Below are positions 10,616-23,466 of a DNA stretch of 64,000 nucleotides, in pieces. The first letter of the stretch is position 1. Each line of letters begins with the position of its first letter. The notes under the pieces were generated by a model that saw nothing but the letters and a program-made list of their open reading frames with translations, was not told where the DNA came from and ran no database searches. The stretch is from positions 9,190,335 through 9,254,334 of the forward strand of contig NC_063438.1 of NCBI RefSeq assembly GCF_020379485.1, written 5' to 3'. The DNA is from Brassica napus (taxonomy: Eukaryota > Streptophyta > Magnoliopsida > Brassicales > Brassicaceae). Made by a program: the position numbers and the translations under genes.

Positions 10616-13600
10616 ATGGTGAGTAGTGTAAATCTTTCCTCTCTTCAGATCTCGAGTGAATCTGTCTATCTCGATTTCCTGTATATTTTCCTCTGTTATT
10701 GTGAGTGAGAGATCGTGTAATCTCAGATCGCTTGTTTCGCTTCGATTTGTTTAAAATCTGATATTTTAAATCGAGTTTAGTCTGTCTTCTTTGAAGTAAG
10801 GATGATGGCCGAAAAGGATCTGGAATTGTTTCAATTGGGTTTTAGGATTTTGGTAAAGTTTGTGTGTTTTGAATTCACGAATGTGTGTTAGTACTGACTG
10901 TTTACTGGTTTCTCTGTCTTTTTTTGTTGGAACAGCCTCTCAGACTCGAGATCAAGGTACTATTGTTTTTTTTACTATTTGGATTTCTTTTAGATCATTC
11001 GCCTGTGTTTGATATAATTCGATTTGATTCTTCTTTTTTTTTCTGGATCAGAAAAAGTTTGCTCAAAGATCTGAGAGAGTCAAATGTGTGGATCTGCATC
11101 CTACAGAACCATGGTACTTTTCAAGCTTTAGATTCTGCTTTTCTGCATCTTTGTTTCTTTTATGTTTGTTCATATTCTTTTTCCTTGTAGTGATTGAAAG
11201 ACAATTTTCAACCACTTGGTATCCTTGGTTTTTGTGGAGAGTTACACCATTTTCGTTGCTTTTATAGGGTTTTTTACCTTTGTTTCATGAATGGAAGGAA
11301 CCTGATATCACATTATCTTGCAGGATTCTAGCAAGTTTATACTCTGGAACCTTGTGTATTTGGAACTACCAGACACAGGTCGGTGAATAATTTTATTTCC
11401 TTTTTCTATGCACTTTGTTTTTCAATGAACTAATTTGTGATAAGCTAGAATGACCAAAAGTGCAACTGAAAGATTATTTTCCCTCTGTATTCTGTGAGGT
11501 TTCAGTGTCTTCTCATATACTTGTAGTCTGCTTTTATGATTCATGGAACTTATTCTAATCTGAATCTTGCTTGATAATCTGTAGGTGATGGCAAAGTCTT
11601 TCGAGGTGACCGATTTACCAGGTACAAATTTTTCTTTCTTCTCCTTCTTTAGTTTTTCTTTTTGTATGTACTTATGTAGTCTTGTCGTGTTTGTTGCTTA
11701 TGCTGATTTTTTTTATTATGACTTTTCAGTTCGGTCAGCCAAGTTTATAGCACGAAAGCAATGGGTTGTGGCAGGAGCTGATGATATGTACATCCGTGTA
11801 TACAATTACAATACTATGGATAAGGTTAAAGTGTTTGAAGCTCACTCAGACTACATTAGATGCGTGGCTGTTCATCCAACCCTTCCATATGTGCTATCAT
11901 CTTCTGATGATATGCTCATAAAGCTTTGGGACTGGGAAAAAGGTTGGGCTTGCACTCAGATATTCGAGGGGCACTCGCACTATGTGATGCAAGTCACATT
12001 TAATCCAAAAGACACCAACACTTTTGCCAGTGCATCACTTGATCGCACCATAAAGGTGCTGAAATCGTCTATGCTTGTTATTTGATTATGGCTTAGTCCA
12101 CATAAGGTTCTAAGAAGTGGTAGCTCATTCTATATTTACATGCTTGCTCATCTTCAGATCTGGAATCTTGGTTCTCCAGACCCAAATTTTACATTGGATG
12201 CCCATCAGAAAGGAGTTAACTGTGTAGACTATTTCACTGGTGGTGACAAGCCCTATTTGATTACCGGCTCTGATGATCACACTGCTAAGGTCTGCTTCTT
12301 GTTCACTACTCTGATAGATGATACATTTCTACTGGACATTATGTGCGTTCAGGTTATTTACAAGTTTAGTTTCGTAATCAGGTCTGGGACTATCAAACAA
12401 AAAGTTGTGTCCAGACCCTGGACGGGCACACACACAATGTTTCTGCCGTATGTTTCCATCCAGAGCTTCCAATTATAATCACAGGTTCGGAAGATGGTAC
12501 CGTTCGCATTTGGCATGCAACTACGTACAGGTATTATAATCTTAACATCTTTTTTTGTTGGAATTTAACAATTTAATTCTTCTTGTATGACAGGCTTCTT
12601 TACCTTGCCGTCATTACCATTTCTTATATTGTCCTTCCGTTTGTAGTCCAAATTTCCTAATGTCTGCTTTTTTCTTGCAGGCTAGAGAACACATTAAATT
12701 ATGGCCTCGAGAGAGTTTGGGCCATTGGTTACATTAAAAGTTCACGCCGGTGAGTTTTTGGATTTTGCTCTCTCCTATGATGCATTCCTTTCATTTAAGA
12801 CGAGAAATTGACCTTACTAATAACTAGAGTAGATGTTCTCTCTCAGTTGATACTAAAACATCATTCATTGAATCTGTGCTGCTGGCGTTCAATTTATTGA
12901 CACATTTGTGGTTGTTTTTGCTCTTCCTAACTTCGACTATATGTAAAGATTAAAGTTCTTAGATACTGAAAGTTTACTTGTTTTAGTACTCCAATGAGTT
13001 GTCCTGCAAAACCATAAACCTTATTGTTTTAACTTCACAGGGTTGTGATTGGATATGATGAAGGGACAATCATGGTTAAACTTGGACGAGAAATTCCTGT
13101 CGCTAGCATGGACAATACCGGAAAAATCATATGGGCTAAGCATAATGAAATTCAAACTGCGAACATCAAAAGTATTGGTGCTGGTTACGAGGTATAGGCC
13201 GTACTTATAACTACTGTGCCATAGGATGACCTATATGTTCATTTGTTTGCCTGATGTTGTTATCCCTTTTCTCTATCTTAGGTTACTGATGGAGAGAGGT
13301 TGCCCTTGGCTGTTAAAGAGCTGGGGACTTGTGATCTTTATCCACAAGTGAGTGTTACTAGCAGAAGTTCAATGGGGGTGATGTTTTGGGATAATATATA
13401 GTTCATTTGGGATTTAAAAAAATTCGTTAAGAAGTTTGATTTTCAGAATATGTACTTGTTCTCGCCTTATCTCAGTCTCATATGTGGGTATTCTGACTCT
13501 CAGAGCTTGAAGCACAATCCAAATGGGAGGTTTGTCGTAGTCTGTGGAGACGGGGAGTATATAATCTACACGGCTTTGGCTTGGAGAAATAGGTCATTTG

Positions 13601-16591
13601 GTTCTGGACTTGAATTCGTTTGGTCGTCTGAGGGGGAGTGTGCGGTTAGAGAAAGCTCATCAAAGATTAAGACGTTTAGCAAAAATTTCCAGGTTCATAT
13701 TCGCCTTCTGTCTGTTCCAAGACGTTTTGTTAGAAGATGTTTCTATGGTTATTATCGTTACTTCTCGTGGAGATGGCTATTTTTGGATCTGGCTCATTTA
13801 CAAAATAATGTTTTCAGGAGAAAAAGAGTATCCGCCCTACTTTCTCAGCTGAGAAGATCTTTGGGGGAACCTTGTTAGCTATATGTTCAAGTGACTTCAT
13901 CTGCTTTTATGACTGGGCTGAATGTAGGCTGATTCAACGTATTGACGTCACTGTAAAGGTATCCTGGTTAACTTTTCTCAGTTTTATATGAGAAGCTTAA
14001 TTCAACACATATTCGATATCACCTTCAGATGGAGGTTGCCCTCGTTTGTTTTTTTCCTTATTCTTATTTTTGCTATGTAACGTTTGCAGAATCTTTATTG
14101 GGCTGACAGTGGTGATTTATTAGCCATTGCTAGTGACACTTCATTCTACATCTTGAAATACAACGTGAGGATCCTGTCCGACAACACTCTTAATCTGTGA
14201 ATTTCTCTATACAATTCTTAGACTGTCCAAGCTCTTACTATTGTTTTCCTGTTTCACAGCGCGACTTAGTTTCTGCACATTTTGATAGTGGAAGATCAAC
14301 GGAGGAAGAAGGTGTTGAGGATGCATTTGAGGTTCTCCATGAGAATGATGAACGTGTTAGGACAGGTCTATGGGTTGGTGACTGTTTCATTTACAACAAC
14401 TCTTCTTCAAAGCTTAACTATTGTGTCGGAGGCGAGGTATTCTGCATATATCTTGGTTACTTTATTTGACTGTTGTTATGAACAGATTTTGATGATATTT
14501 GCTAAAATCTTAATATCAGGTAACTACAATGTATCATTTAGACCGCCCAATGTATTTGTTGGGCTATCTCGCAAGTCAAAGTCGGGTGTTCCTGGTTGAC
14601 AAAGAATTCAAGTAAGTGCCTAGATTTGGTGTGTTTATTTCAGATTGATTTTGGAAGTTTCTGATGTCTATCCTCCTGTTCTTTTTTGTGATGCAGTGTA
14701 ATAGGATACACCTTACTGCTAAGCCTGATTGAGTACAAGACTCTTGTGATGCGAGGTGATCTAGACAAAGCTAGTGAAATCTTACCTACAATTCCCAAAG
14801 ATCAGCATAACAGGTAATTGTTGTCAATTAGTATCTAAACTTCTATGTAGTGTTCTTTCCTCAGCCACTTGATCTCGGGCTGCGTGATGTCTTTGGTAGT
14901 TTAATCATTCATATATACTCTGTTTGTTTGTTTTTGAAGGGATATTATGATTACTTACTCTTAGAGAATTGTGGTGTCTAGATCTGCTCATTCTAATGTT
15001 TAACATAGCTTCACACCTAACAATGGTTGTTTCCTTAATGTTTCTCTGTATTTATTTCGGCGAATTTTCTATGTCAGTGTTGCTCATTTCTTGGAGTCAC
15101 GAGGAATGATTGAAGATGCTCTGGACATTGCAACCGACCCTGACTACAGATTTGAGTTGGCCATACAACTGGGTAGACTTGAAGTTGCGCAGGTGTGATA
15201 TAATGTGATGCTGAATAAAATGTGTGTTTTAATTCTTTTATATTGGCGATATACTAATGTATTTTCGATTCTATGGTTGTAGGAAATAGCTGTAGAAGTA
15301 CAGAGCGAGTCTAAGTGGAAGCAATTAGGAGAGTTAGCCATGTCCTCTGGGAAGGTATATCTTTCTCTCTTCACATTTCTTCCTAGCGTTTTGTAATGAT
15401 AATAGAAAGACAAAAACTTTCGAGTGAATGATATATCAGTTGATTACAGAGAGCAGTATTATCTTAAAATAGTAAAATATCTGTTTCATATCTGATGTGC
15501 AGATTTGCATTTAACTCCTTTCGTTTCTATGTCATGACCACAGCTGAAATTGGCAGAGGAATGCATGAAGTATGCGATGGATTTGAGTGGTTTGTTACTG
15601 CTTTATTCTTCTCTGGGAGATGCTGAAGGCGTGTCAAAACTTGCAACACTTGCTAAAGAGCAAGGGAAGAACAATGTCGCCTTTCTTTGCCTATTCATGC
15701 TGGGTAAATTGGAAGATTGTTTGGAGTTATTAGTGGATAGGTAATTCATTAGTAGTGTTTGGAGAATCAAATTCGTGCACCTTTTTGATTATCTGTGTGT
15801 GTGACAATGATTCTTTATACAGTAACCGGATACCAGAAGCTGCTCTGATGGCAAGATCATATCTTCCGAGCAAAGTATCTGAGATAGTAGCTCTGTGGAG
15901 GAAAGATCTGAGCAAGGTTATCTTTTTGAAAAAGCTTTATTGCTAGTGTATTGTGGATTTGTGGTCAAGGAGTATGGCTTAAAGTTGAGTTTTCACTTGT
16001 AAAACAGATTAATTCAAAAGCAGCAGAATCTTTGGCTGATCCTGAGGAGTACTCAAATCTGTTTGATGATTGGCAAGTAGCTCTTTCCGTCGAAGCAAAA
16101 GCTGCAGAGACAAGGTAATCACGCAGTGTATCACTTGTACCTAGTGCATCCTCCGCATGATTACACAGAGAGATACTTAGACCTCGAGTATTCTTGGTCT
16201 ACAGGGGAGTTTATTCAGCTGCAGAAAACTATCCTAGCTATGCTGATAGATCTTCCGTGACCCTGGTGGAAGCCTTTAGAAACATGCAAGTTGAGGAAGA
16301 GGAATCATTTGAAAATGGAGACATGGATCATGAGGTGACCCTTTTTGTCCTGTCCAAATATAAGTGACTTATATACTTCCAGCGCTGAGTTATCCTGAGC
16401 TTTGTTGTTGTTTTACGTAGCAGGAGGTAGTAGCAGAAGAAAATGGAGATGAAGAAGAAAAGAATGATGCGGAAAAGCATGAAGAAGGAGTAGTTGTTGA
16501 TGGTGACTCAACCGATGGAGCAGTGCTTGTTAATGGAAGTGAGGCTGATGAAGAGTGGGATACGAATAATGAAGGAAACCCATCAGCTTAA
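10616..16591 (+). CDS. Coatomer subunit beta' (COPI coat), 24 coding exons
   Basis: Beta'-COP of the COPI coat, acting on Golgi-to-ER and intra-Golgi vesicles. Joining 24 exons with GT-AG sites gives an uninterrupted frame of 915 residues (Arabidopsis members are about 920). Exon 1 codes only the ATG (10616-10618); exon 2 is a 21-nt microexon (10936-10956, PLRLEIK); later exons include 11052-11113, 11324-11378, 11585-11621, 11730-12055 and 12158-12289, and the last is 16421-16591. Residues 1-300 form a WD40 propeller that binds dilysine cargo (e.g. [11 protein letters not shown]), 320-600 a second propeller, and 600-830 an alpha-solenoid. The tail is acidic and ends NEGNPSA. The position matches Arabidopsis At1g52360. 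The last exon has a tandem acceptor (TAGCAG) that would add or drop one Gln. A foldback MULE lies in the promoter/5' UTR region. Confidence 0.95.
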
Positions 16592-17400
16592 TAGCAAGTC
16601 GTTGCAAGGCCAATATCTGAAAATTTTGTCTTGAGGTGGATTAATTTGATTCCCTGAAGATAATAGCATCCTTCATTGCAAAACCTGACTTGGGATCTTT
16701 CTGGTTTCTTTGTGTTTGTTTTGCAGTGAGCATAAGTAGAATGGCCAAAGTTGAAGCAACAATGGTGGTGAGGTGACAAAGTTTCTATTCTGAACCACAT
16801 GGCTCAAATATTCGAGCAGCATGGAACCAGATTCATTGAAGAGTGTTTGATACCCATTGTAATAAGAAGTTTTTGAGGATTTAGATGAAAGGAGAGAGAG
16901 AGAGAGTTGCTCAAAGGAAAATGCTAGTAGTGTTTCTTGTTCGTCTCTTTTGCACTGAGAGGGAGATTCGTAGTATTACTATTTATTACACATGGTTTTG
17001 GTTTATCTTACAAATTACTTTAATTTTATTATCCTGCCTGTAATATGATTTGTTTTATTTTTGTCGTTGTTGCAAATATGATTTACTATCTATTATTAAA
17101 GTTTGCCAATCTTTCTGATTGTTTATTCTTGCGGTTTTGTTGTAGTTGTTTCATGTTCTAGCAAAAGTTTTGAACCTCGGATTGAGTTCAGTAGAAGCTG
17201 AAGCAATGAGAGAAACCAAAAATTCATTTTTCAATAAGATAACTATAATCTTTAAAAATCGATTTACATGTATTTTCTTGAAAAAAATGGAAAAGTATGT
17301 ACCTAGAGTGCAAATTCCAATAATAATAATAATAAATTCACACATACATACGTTGGTAAAATAAAAATATCGAGGAAGAAGTCCTTCTTTCTAGTGTTAA
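16592..17400 (+). other. Coatomer 3' UTR and intergenic spacer
   Basis: The probable 3' UTR of the coatomer gene contains a GA run (16891-16905). A short AT-rich spacer with an ATA repeat (17320-17335) follows. The next gene's 5' UTR probably begins near 17390. No other gene is seen. Confidence 0.5.
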
Positions 17401-17446
17401 GCTCTTTCTCTCTTCGTATCTGACCTCTTCGCTCCTCCGGCATTAG

Positions 17447-17880
17447 GTAAGTCCTTGTCATTTTTACCCTTCGCGAGTCACTTTCGTCGAATCTGAGGCG
17501 GTTTCTTGGAAATGATATTTTTCTCTCAGGGTTTTAGATTCTAGGGTTTTCACATCCTCGCTAATTTCTTGATTGGGCGTTGGGATTAAGCGGTATTGCT
17601 TGAGATTTTCGGAACCAGTAGGAGCTTTGAATGTAATCATCCCCTTTGATTTTCGAATCGAAAATTGGTTCATCATCTAGGGTTTTGATTGGACGAACAG
17701 TTTATAGATTGAACAGTATTATTATTGGCGGTACATGTCTTCATTTTCTCTAATAATTACATGGAAGAAGCTTAGATGTGTTCTAGCACTTGTGGATAAT
17801 ATATATTCACAAGACTGTATTTGGTTCTCTGTTTTTATTTTATATATATATATATATTTTTTTTCTTGTGTATTTTGTAG
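17447..17880 (+). other. 5' UTR intron of the NUP50-like gene
   Basis: ATTAG|GTAAGTCC at 17446/17447 and TTTTGTAG|GTAG at 17880/17881 are good donor and acceptor sites. They bound an intron that ends 37 nt before the start codon. A (TA)n and T-rich tract lies just upstream of the acceptor. Plant housekeeping genes often carry such leader introns. Confidence 0.65.
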
Positions 17881-17917
17881 GTAGTTTACAAGTATTCTCT
17901 CCAACAACACTTCTCAA

Positions 17918-19204
17918 ATGGGAGGAGACTCAGAAAACGCTCACCAACCTTCTAAAAAGAGAGGTGCTTTGAAGCAGCTGTCACGTGAGAATCCAGATGC
18001 TGATGATGATGATATTGGTTCAGCTGAACTTGAGAGTGGCACTTTCAAGAAGGCCAGTGATGAGGTGTTGGCCACCAGACGAATTGTCAAAATCAAGCGC
18101 AAAGAGCCATCACCAGCTGCAGCTTCCAACCCATTCGCTGGAATTCAATTGCTCCCTACTGCACCTGCTTCGGGAACAAATGCTCCTCTGGCTGAGTCTA
18201 AAGTGGCTCCTGCTGAAGCTGTAGTTGAGGACAACCAAAAGGCAGTTGATGCTGAAGACGGCGATGAAGTTGACAGTAAGAAGGTTGATGTCAAAGAGGA
18301 AGAGTCTGAAAAGACTAAAGATAAGGATGTTGATGATAATCAGTGTGGAAAGACATCTGAGGACCAAGTCACTGATGCTGGTGTAGACCAGACTGTCTCG
18401 GGTGTTAGCGTAGCTGTAGAAGGAGCAGATCAAACTGAGGATCATGTTGAGAAGGAATCAGGAGGTGATCAGACTGTGATAAAAGAAAAAAAAGGCGAAG
18501 CAAGCGTTGAAGCAGTTAAGAACGGTGATGATAATAATAATAACGGCTCTTTGAGTTCGTTCCAGCAGCACTCAAGTAGCAAAAACGCATTCACCGGACT
18601 TGCCGGCACACAGTCCTCTGGTTCTTCCTTCTCATTTGGTGTCGTTTCTCAGGATGGTAGTTCTGGACCTCTCTACGGCTTTGGCCTCGCAAACAACAAC
18701 AACACTTCTTCCCTCTTCGGTGCGTCTGGACCTTCCATTATCAAGAAGAGCGAAGGCACTGGGTTTCCTCCAAAGCAAGAGGTTTCCACAGAAACAGGAG
18801 AAGAGAACGAGAAAGTTGCCTTCTCAGCTGACTCGATCATGTTTGAATATCTTGATGGAGGGTGGAGAGAGCGTGGCAAAGGAGAAGTCAAGGTCAACGT
18901 TTCAAGCAATGGCGGTAGAGCAAGGCTGGTTATGAGAGCTAAAGGAAACTACAGGTTGATCCTAAACGCGAGTCTCTACCCGGAGATGAAACTTGCCAGC
19001 ATGGACAAGAAAGGAATCACGTTCGCTTGTGTGAATAGTGAAGGCAGAGAAGGTCTCTCTACGTTTGCACTCAAGTTCAAAGATCCAACAATCGTTGAAG
19101 AGTTTCGTGTAGCTGTTGACAAACATAAAGAAAGTAAACCAGTAGAAACGGCTCCTCCGCTGAAGACACCTGAGAACTCTCCAACAGCTACAGATGCTGC
19201 CTGA
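17918..19204 (+). CDS. NUP50-like nucleoporin with C-terminal Ran-binding domain
   Basis: A single coding exon of 428 residues. The N-terminus ([20 protein letters not shown]) is basic, with a conserved stretch around [12 protein letters not shown] and [10 protein letters not shown], as in NUP50 proteins, where this region contacts importin. Residues ~95-200 are acidic and low-complexity. Residues ~215-275 are Ser/Gly/Asn-rich with FG-type motifs (FSFG, YGFG, SLFG). Residues ~290-410 form a RanBP1-like domain ([19 protein letters not shown] ... [18 protein letters not shown]). It probably sits at the nuclear basket and helps Ran-dependent import. It lies 1.3 kb downstream of coatomer beta' on the same strand, matching Arabidopsis At1g52380. 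The ATG is the first after the leader intron. Confidence 0.92.
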   Translation: MGGDSENAHQPSKKRGALKQLSRENPDADDDDIGSAELESGTFKKASDEVLATRRIVKIKRKEPSPAAASNPFAGIQLLPTAPASGTNAPLAESKVAPAEAVVEDNQKAVDAEDGDEVDSKKVDVKEEESEKTKDKDVDDNQCGKTSEDQVTDAGVDQTVSGVSVAVEGADQTEDHVEKESGGDQTVIKEKKGEASVEAVKNGDDNNNNGSLSSFQQHSSSKNAFTGLAGTQSSGSSFSFGVVSQDGSSGPLYGFGLANNNNTSSLFGASGPSIIKKSEGTGFPPKQEVSTETGEENEKVAFSADSIMFEYLDGGWRERGKGEVKVNVSSNGGRARLVMRAKGNYRLILNASLYPEMKLASMDKKGITFACVNSEGREGLSTFALKFKDPTIVEEFRVAVDKHKESKPVETAPPLKTPENSPTATDAA

Positions 19205-20132
19205 AGAGAAAGGTAAAAGAAAAACACTGAAGAAACTCTCCTCTTTACCTTTTGTGTCTTTACTTTCAAGTAGTTGAATTTTGAGGCAGAGAAAACTAGA
19301 GATTCGAACAAGTTTGTTTGTTGTTGTTTTCATTTTAAACAGTTGTTGAGACTTTCTGGTTGGCATAAGACTTTAAAAAAATCTGCATCAAACCCTCTTT
19401 ATATGAACCATTTGTTTCATATAATCCGCTTCCAGTTTCACAATTTGATCTGGTTTGTAAGGCTCCTTGTTTAAAAGATAGATTTACAGTTAGATCAGGA
19501 CTAGACCGAAACAGAGTATGATCGGACCAGTCAACGAACTCTTATGGGGCTTCCAAATGTAGCTGTTGTATTCAGTTGGATTCTCGAGAGTTAGTGTTAA
19601 TGTTTCTCATGAAGACAATAGCATGTTTCAAAATTTGTAGTTGGTATACAAAGGTTAGTTGTTCAAATGCCTCAATTACATTGTTTCACTTTCATTAACC
19701 TTTGATAATGTTGTTTTTTTCTTCAGATTGAACAACATATATATTAGGACAAATCTCTCAAGTAATTTTTTTAAAGTTTTTGTCATAAAAATAACTTTCA
19801 ATAAAAAAACCATAATAGTTTTTTTTTTATTTTGAAAATTTTAATTTTAATTTTTAATTTTTAAAAATTTGAAACCATGTACTCAAAATCATATCTTTTA
19901 ACTATAAACTCTAAAAGTTTAGAATAGTTAATCTTAGGGTATAAATGTATTTTTACTCTTTAATAAAACTTCTTTCGATTATTTTTCTCATTACTATATT
20001 TGTGACATAAAATTAAAAGCGCTATCTTAGAAATTTTTTCTATATTATTTTTATTCAGTTTATAAATTTGAATCCGACTTTTTTATATTTAACATTTATG
20101 TTGATACTTGTAAAACAATTCTATCGAAGTAT
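19205..20132. other. Intergenic, NUP50-like 3' UTR then AT-rich DNA
   Basis: The first few hundred bases are probably 3' UTR. The rest is AT-rich with no domain-bearing open frame. Confidence 0.5.
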
Positions 20133-20142
20133 GAAGTTGGTT

Positions 20143-21720
20143 GGGAAAAGAGCATTTTTCGATCCCTACTATTTGTATCGTATTTTTTTATACCCAAACA
20201 AAAGATAAGTGTTAAATACGACCTAAACTAAAAAATAATTTGAATTGTAGATCTAAACTCTAAATCGTATGCATAAACCTACCTTAACTAACATCGCCTT
20301 AGTCAACCACTGTGCTACGACATTTTTATTGTCTCTTTATTAGATTGAAAACATCTATATTTCGATTTATATATTCTAAGGGAAAATGATTTTTGTTTAC
20401 AATTTTTATTAAGTACAAATTATAATTGCATCAATAGTTATCTAATTAGTTTTGTTTTATTTTTGCTTACAAATTTTATTTAGAGCTATTTTAAAATGAC
20501 ATTTCTCAAATAGTTATATAATTTAAAATATTTAAATTTTAAAAATCTATATATAATAGTTGATTATATTTTTTTCTTAAAAATCAGAACCTAACTTTTA
20601 AAATAAACAATGTACACAAATCTTAATTTCAAAAGTTAGGTTTTGATTTTTAAGAAAAAATTATGGGGAAATTACATGTTTACCACTTTTATGGTACCAC
20701 TTTTCATTTTTACCACCACTAATGAGACATTTTCAAAAATATCTTCTTCATTAAGTGGCAAAAGACTCTTATGCCCTTGTTATTTATATATATAATAAAT
20801 CATTATTTAAATAAATAAAAATTTATGTTTTCGATTTATACTTTTTCAAATTCGAACTTTTTTATAAATTTCTTTTTTTCGAAACTTTTTTTTCGAATTT
20901 TTTTTTCTTTCCAAATTTCTTTTTGAAAAACGAAAATTATGTTTGAAACTATTTTTTAACATTTTTTATATATTTTTTAAGTATATATATATTTATTAGA
21001 ATCATAAATTTCACATTCCAAAAACCCTATTTCACCCCTCAACTCTAAACCCTAAATCTAAATTAGTTAACCCTAAGGGTATAATTGTATTTTACCTTTC
21101 ATTAAAAGTGAGGGTGAAAGTGGTTAGTGTAAACATGAAAAGTGGTACTATGAATGTGATATTTGTGGCAATTTCCCAAAAATTATATATAGTCACTGTT
21201 ATATATAGATTTTTAAAATTTAAATATTTTAAATTAGATAACTATTTGAGAAATGTCATTTTAAAATTAGATTGAATAATTTATGAAATATCATTTTTAG
21301 TTTCATTATATGTGTAAAAGTGTAAAAAACTTAAAATATAAATTATTGATGCAATTGTAAATTGTATTAAATAAAATTTGTAAACAAAAATAATTTTTCT
21401 CTTAAAATATACAAAAAAAAATAGATATTTTAAATCTAATAAAAGAATAATAGATGTGTTGGCATGACTCCAGGACCAAAGTTTGATTTCCAGCAAACAC
21501 AACTTTTTAAAAAAATGTATCCATTATAAACGATACATTTTGTCTAACATACCATTTGACTAACACAATGTTAGTCAAGGTAGGTTTATGCACACGATTC
21601 AGAGTTTAAATCTACAATTCAAATTATTTTTTTAGTTTAAATTGTATTTAGCACTTATTTTTTGTTTGAATATAAAAATGTACAATACGGATAGTTAAGG
21701 TCTAAAAAAGCCTTTTTCCC
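20143..21720. mobile_element. Long-inverted-repeat MULE with a nested MULE
   Basis: The left end GGGAAAAGAGCATTTTTC and the reverse complement of the right end GGGAAAAAGGCTTTTTTAG start inverted repeats that continue, with gaps, for about 500 bp per arm. Shared blocks include AATTTGAATTGTAGAT, GCATAAACCTACCTT and GACATTTCTCAAATAGTTAT. The 10-bp duplication GAAGTTGGTT flanks it (20133-20142, 21721-21730). No transposase is present. The arms are split by a second element at 20665-21177. Right-arm sequence at about 21430-21570 has no good left-arm partner. Confidence 0.8.
20665..21177. mobile_element. 513-bp MULE-type element nested in the larger MULE
   Basis: The left end GGGGAAATTACATGTTTACC and the reverse complement of the right end GGGAAATTGCCACAAATATC are imperfect inverted repeats, both leading to GTACCACTTTTCATGTTTAC-like sequence. 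The perfect 9-bp duplication AAAAATTAT flanks it (20656-20664, 21178-21186), diagnostic of Mutator-like insertion. No coding sequence. It inserted after the outer element. Confidence 0.85.
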
Positions 21721-21858
21721 GAAGTTGGTTGGTTCCAAAAATTTCAAAGTGATAGGTGTGGGTGTCTCTATCGGCACAGTGGGTTAATGATTCTCTTCAG
21801 AAACCACAATATTTTCCGGCTTTATATCCTTCAGAAAGACAAAAGCATTAATGTTTTT

Positions 21859-21982
21859 GGTGACTTTTCAAGGCCATTTACGACATGGCAAGTGAATTGT
21901 TTTCTTCTAAGTGTACTGCTGGTGACTTTTCAAGGCCATTTACGACATGGCAAGTGAATTGTTTTCTTCTCAGTATACAATA
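21859..21982. repeat. 62-bp tandem duplication
   Basis: The block starting GGTGACTTTTCAAGGCCATT occurs at 21859 and again at 21921, almost identical for about 60 bp, with differences only near the ends (CTAAGTGTAC against CTCAGTATAC). It lies in intergenic DNA right of the nested MULEs. It looks like a recent local duplication. Confidence 0.85.
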
Positions 21983-22018
21983 ATGCAAAATTCCATTTGG
22001 TGGACTGGTCCCGTCATA

Positions 22019-22062
22019 AACTCCATTTGTTTTTTTTTTGGTAAAAGTTAACTCCATTTGTT
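22019..22062 (-). mobile_element. Ultra-truncated retroposon footprint (18-nt insert)
   Basis: The 13-bp direct repeat AACTCCATTTGTT (22019-22031, 22050-22062) brackets an insert that reads on the - strand AACTTTTACC followed by poly(A). The repeats have the size of LINE-type target duplications, and the insert has the same ACC-poly(A) junction as the one at 28131. Confidence 0.6.
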
Positions 22063-22087
22063 CTAAATTGAAATAATTCCAAAATGA

Positions 22088-23117
22088 AATTGTTTGTTTG
22101 GACGGTTTTTGATTTCTGTTTTTTAGTGTAGACTTTAGTTTTTTGAGTTAGTTTTGTAAAACTCGATGGTAAATTAGATTTTGGAATTTCGTTTTTAGTT
22201 TTTGTTTTCAAAATAATAATATATAATATTATTAAAACTATAAATAGTTAGTTTGAAGAATATAAAAAATACAATATAATATCACCAAAACACACATAAA
22301 CATTTTATACAATTCAAATATAAATATTATAAAAGAAATATTAATAGCAAGAACTTTTTTTGATGTAATAATAGCAAGAATTTAAAACAATTATTTACTA
22401 CTAAACTAGCTAAAATTATCAATAGGTAAATTTATACAACTAAATTTATACAGATAAATTTATATATAATTTTTTGTATTAGCTAACTTTAAAAAATAAA
22501 TTTATTATTGATAAGTTTAAATTTTTTTTTATGAGTTATTTTGTAGTTTAATATATTAAAGAAACAAATGTGACATCGGTTCATTATTAGATAAAATAAT
22601 TCAACTTTAATAGTTTTAGTAAAACTAAGCTGTGCTATAAATATTATTCTTTCTAAATTTGATTGTAATTATATTTCTACTAAAAATATTAAAATATAAT
22701 TAACAAGGCGTTTAAAAATCCTACAAAAAATAAAAAGCAAGAAAATGTTTTTACTAATTATTTTGTAGTTTTAGAATTTAAATCTAAATACTAGACAAAA
22801 AATATTTTTTTTTGATTATTAGTAATTTGAAATTGTTACTACTTATCACTAATCTCTTTTTATTTTATGCTATATTAATGCATAAATATAGAAATATTAA
22901 TATTTCAATAAAGATAAAAATAAAAATAAAAAATCATGACTTACATTGCCTAAGAAAACCAAGAAAATATGGTTTTGGTTTTTGCTAAGAAGTCGGTACT
23001 TATTTTAAAATCTGGTTTTCTAAAGTTTAAGGAATCTATTTTGCAAAAAAAATATTGACAGATAAAATTATTTTTAGAAAATCAAAAACCAAAACCATTT
23101 TAAAACCTACAAACAAT
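22088..23117. mobile_element. Possible degenerate inverted-repeat element
   Basis: TTGTTTGTTTGGACGGTTTTTGATTTC-like sequence at the left recurs inverted near 23060-23117 (GGTTTTGGTTTTTGATTTTC on the other strand). The match is patchy and no target duplication was found. The interior is AT-rich and non-coding. Confidence 0.3.
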
Positions 23118-23414
23118 CAACATCCAATTATGTTCTTTGTTGGAAATAGTGAGTAGAAAAATTGAGTAATAAAAAATATTTCTCCATTGTAGAGTAAATT
23201 ACACTTTATATTCCAATTTTAACTGGAGAGTTACAAACAAACAAAAAATCAATTTTTACTGAAAATAGAACAAGTTAGAATATATTTTTTGTTTTGCTAA
23301 AAAATACTTCAGAATAATGTTTGGAATGGAAGATAGAGCGGATAAAAGATGCTCATGGTGTTTGTTAAAGTGTTTATATCGAAGTCTACGACTAAAATAT
23401 ATGCAAAAAACACT

Positions 23415-23466
23415 GCACACTATAGATTTCTTTTTTTTTTCTTTTTTTTTGCACACTATAGATTTC
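23415..23466. mobile_element. Ultra-truncated retroposon footprint (20-nt homopolymer insert)
   Basis: The perfect 16-bp direct repeat GCACACTATAGATTTC (23415-23430, 23451-23466) brackets a 20-nt T tract with one C. This is what a - strand insertion of almost only poly(A) tail would leave. Confidence 0.6.
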
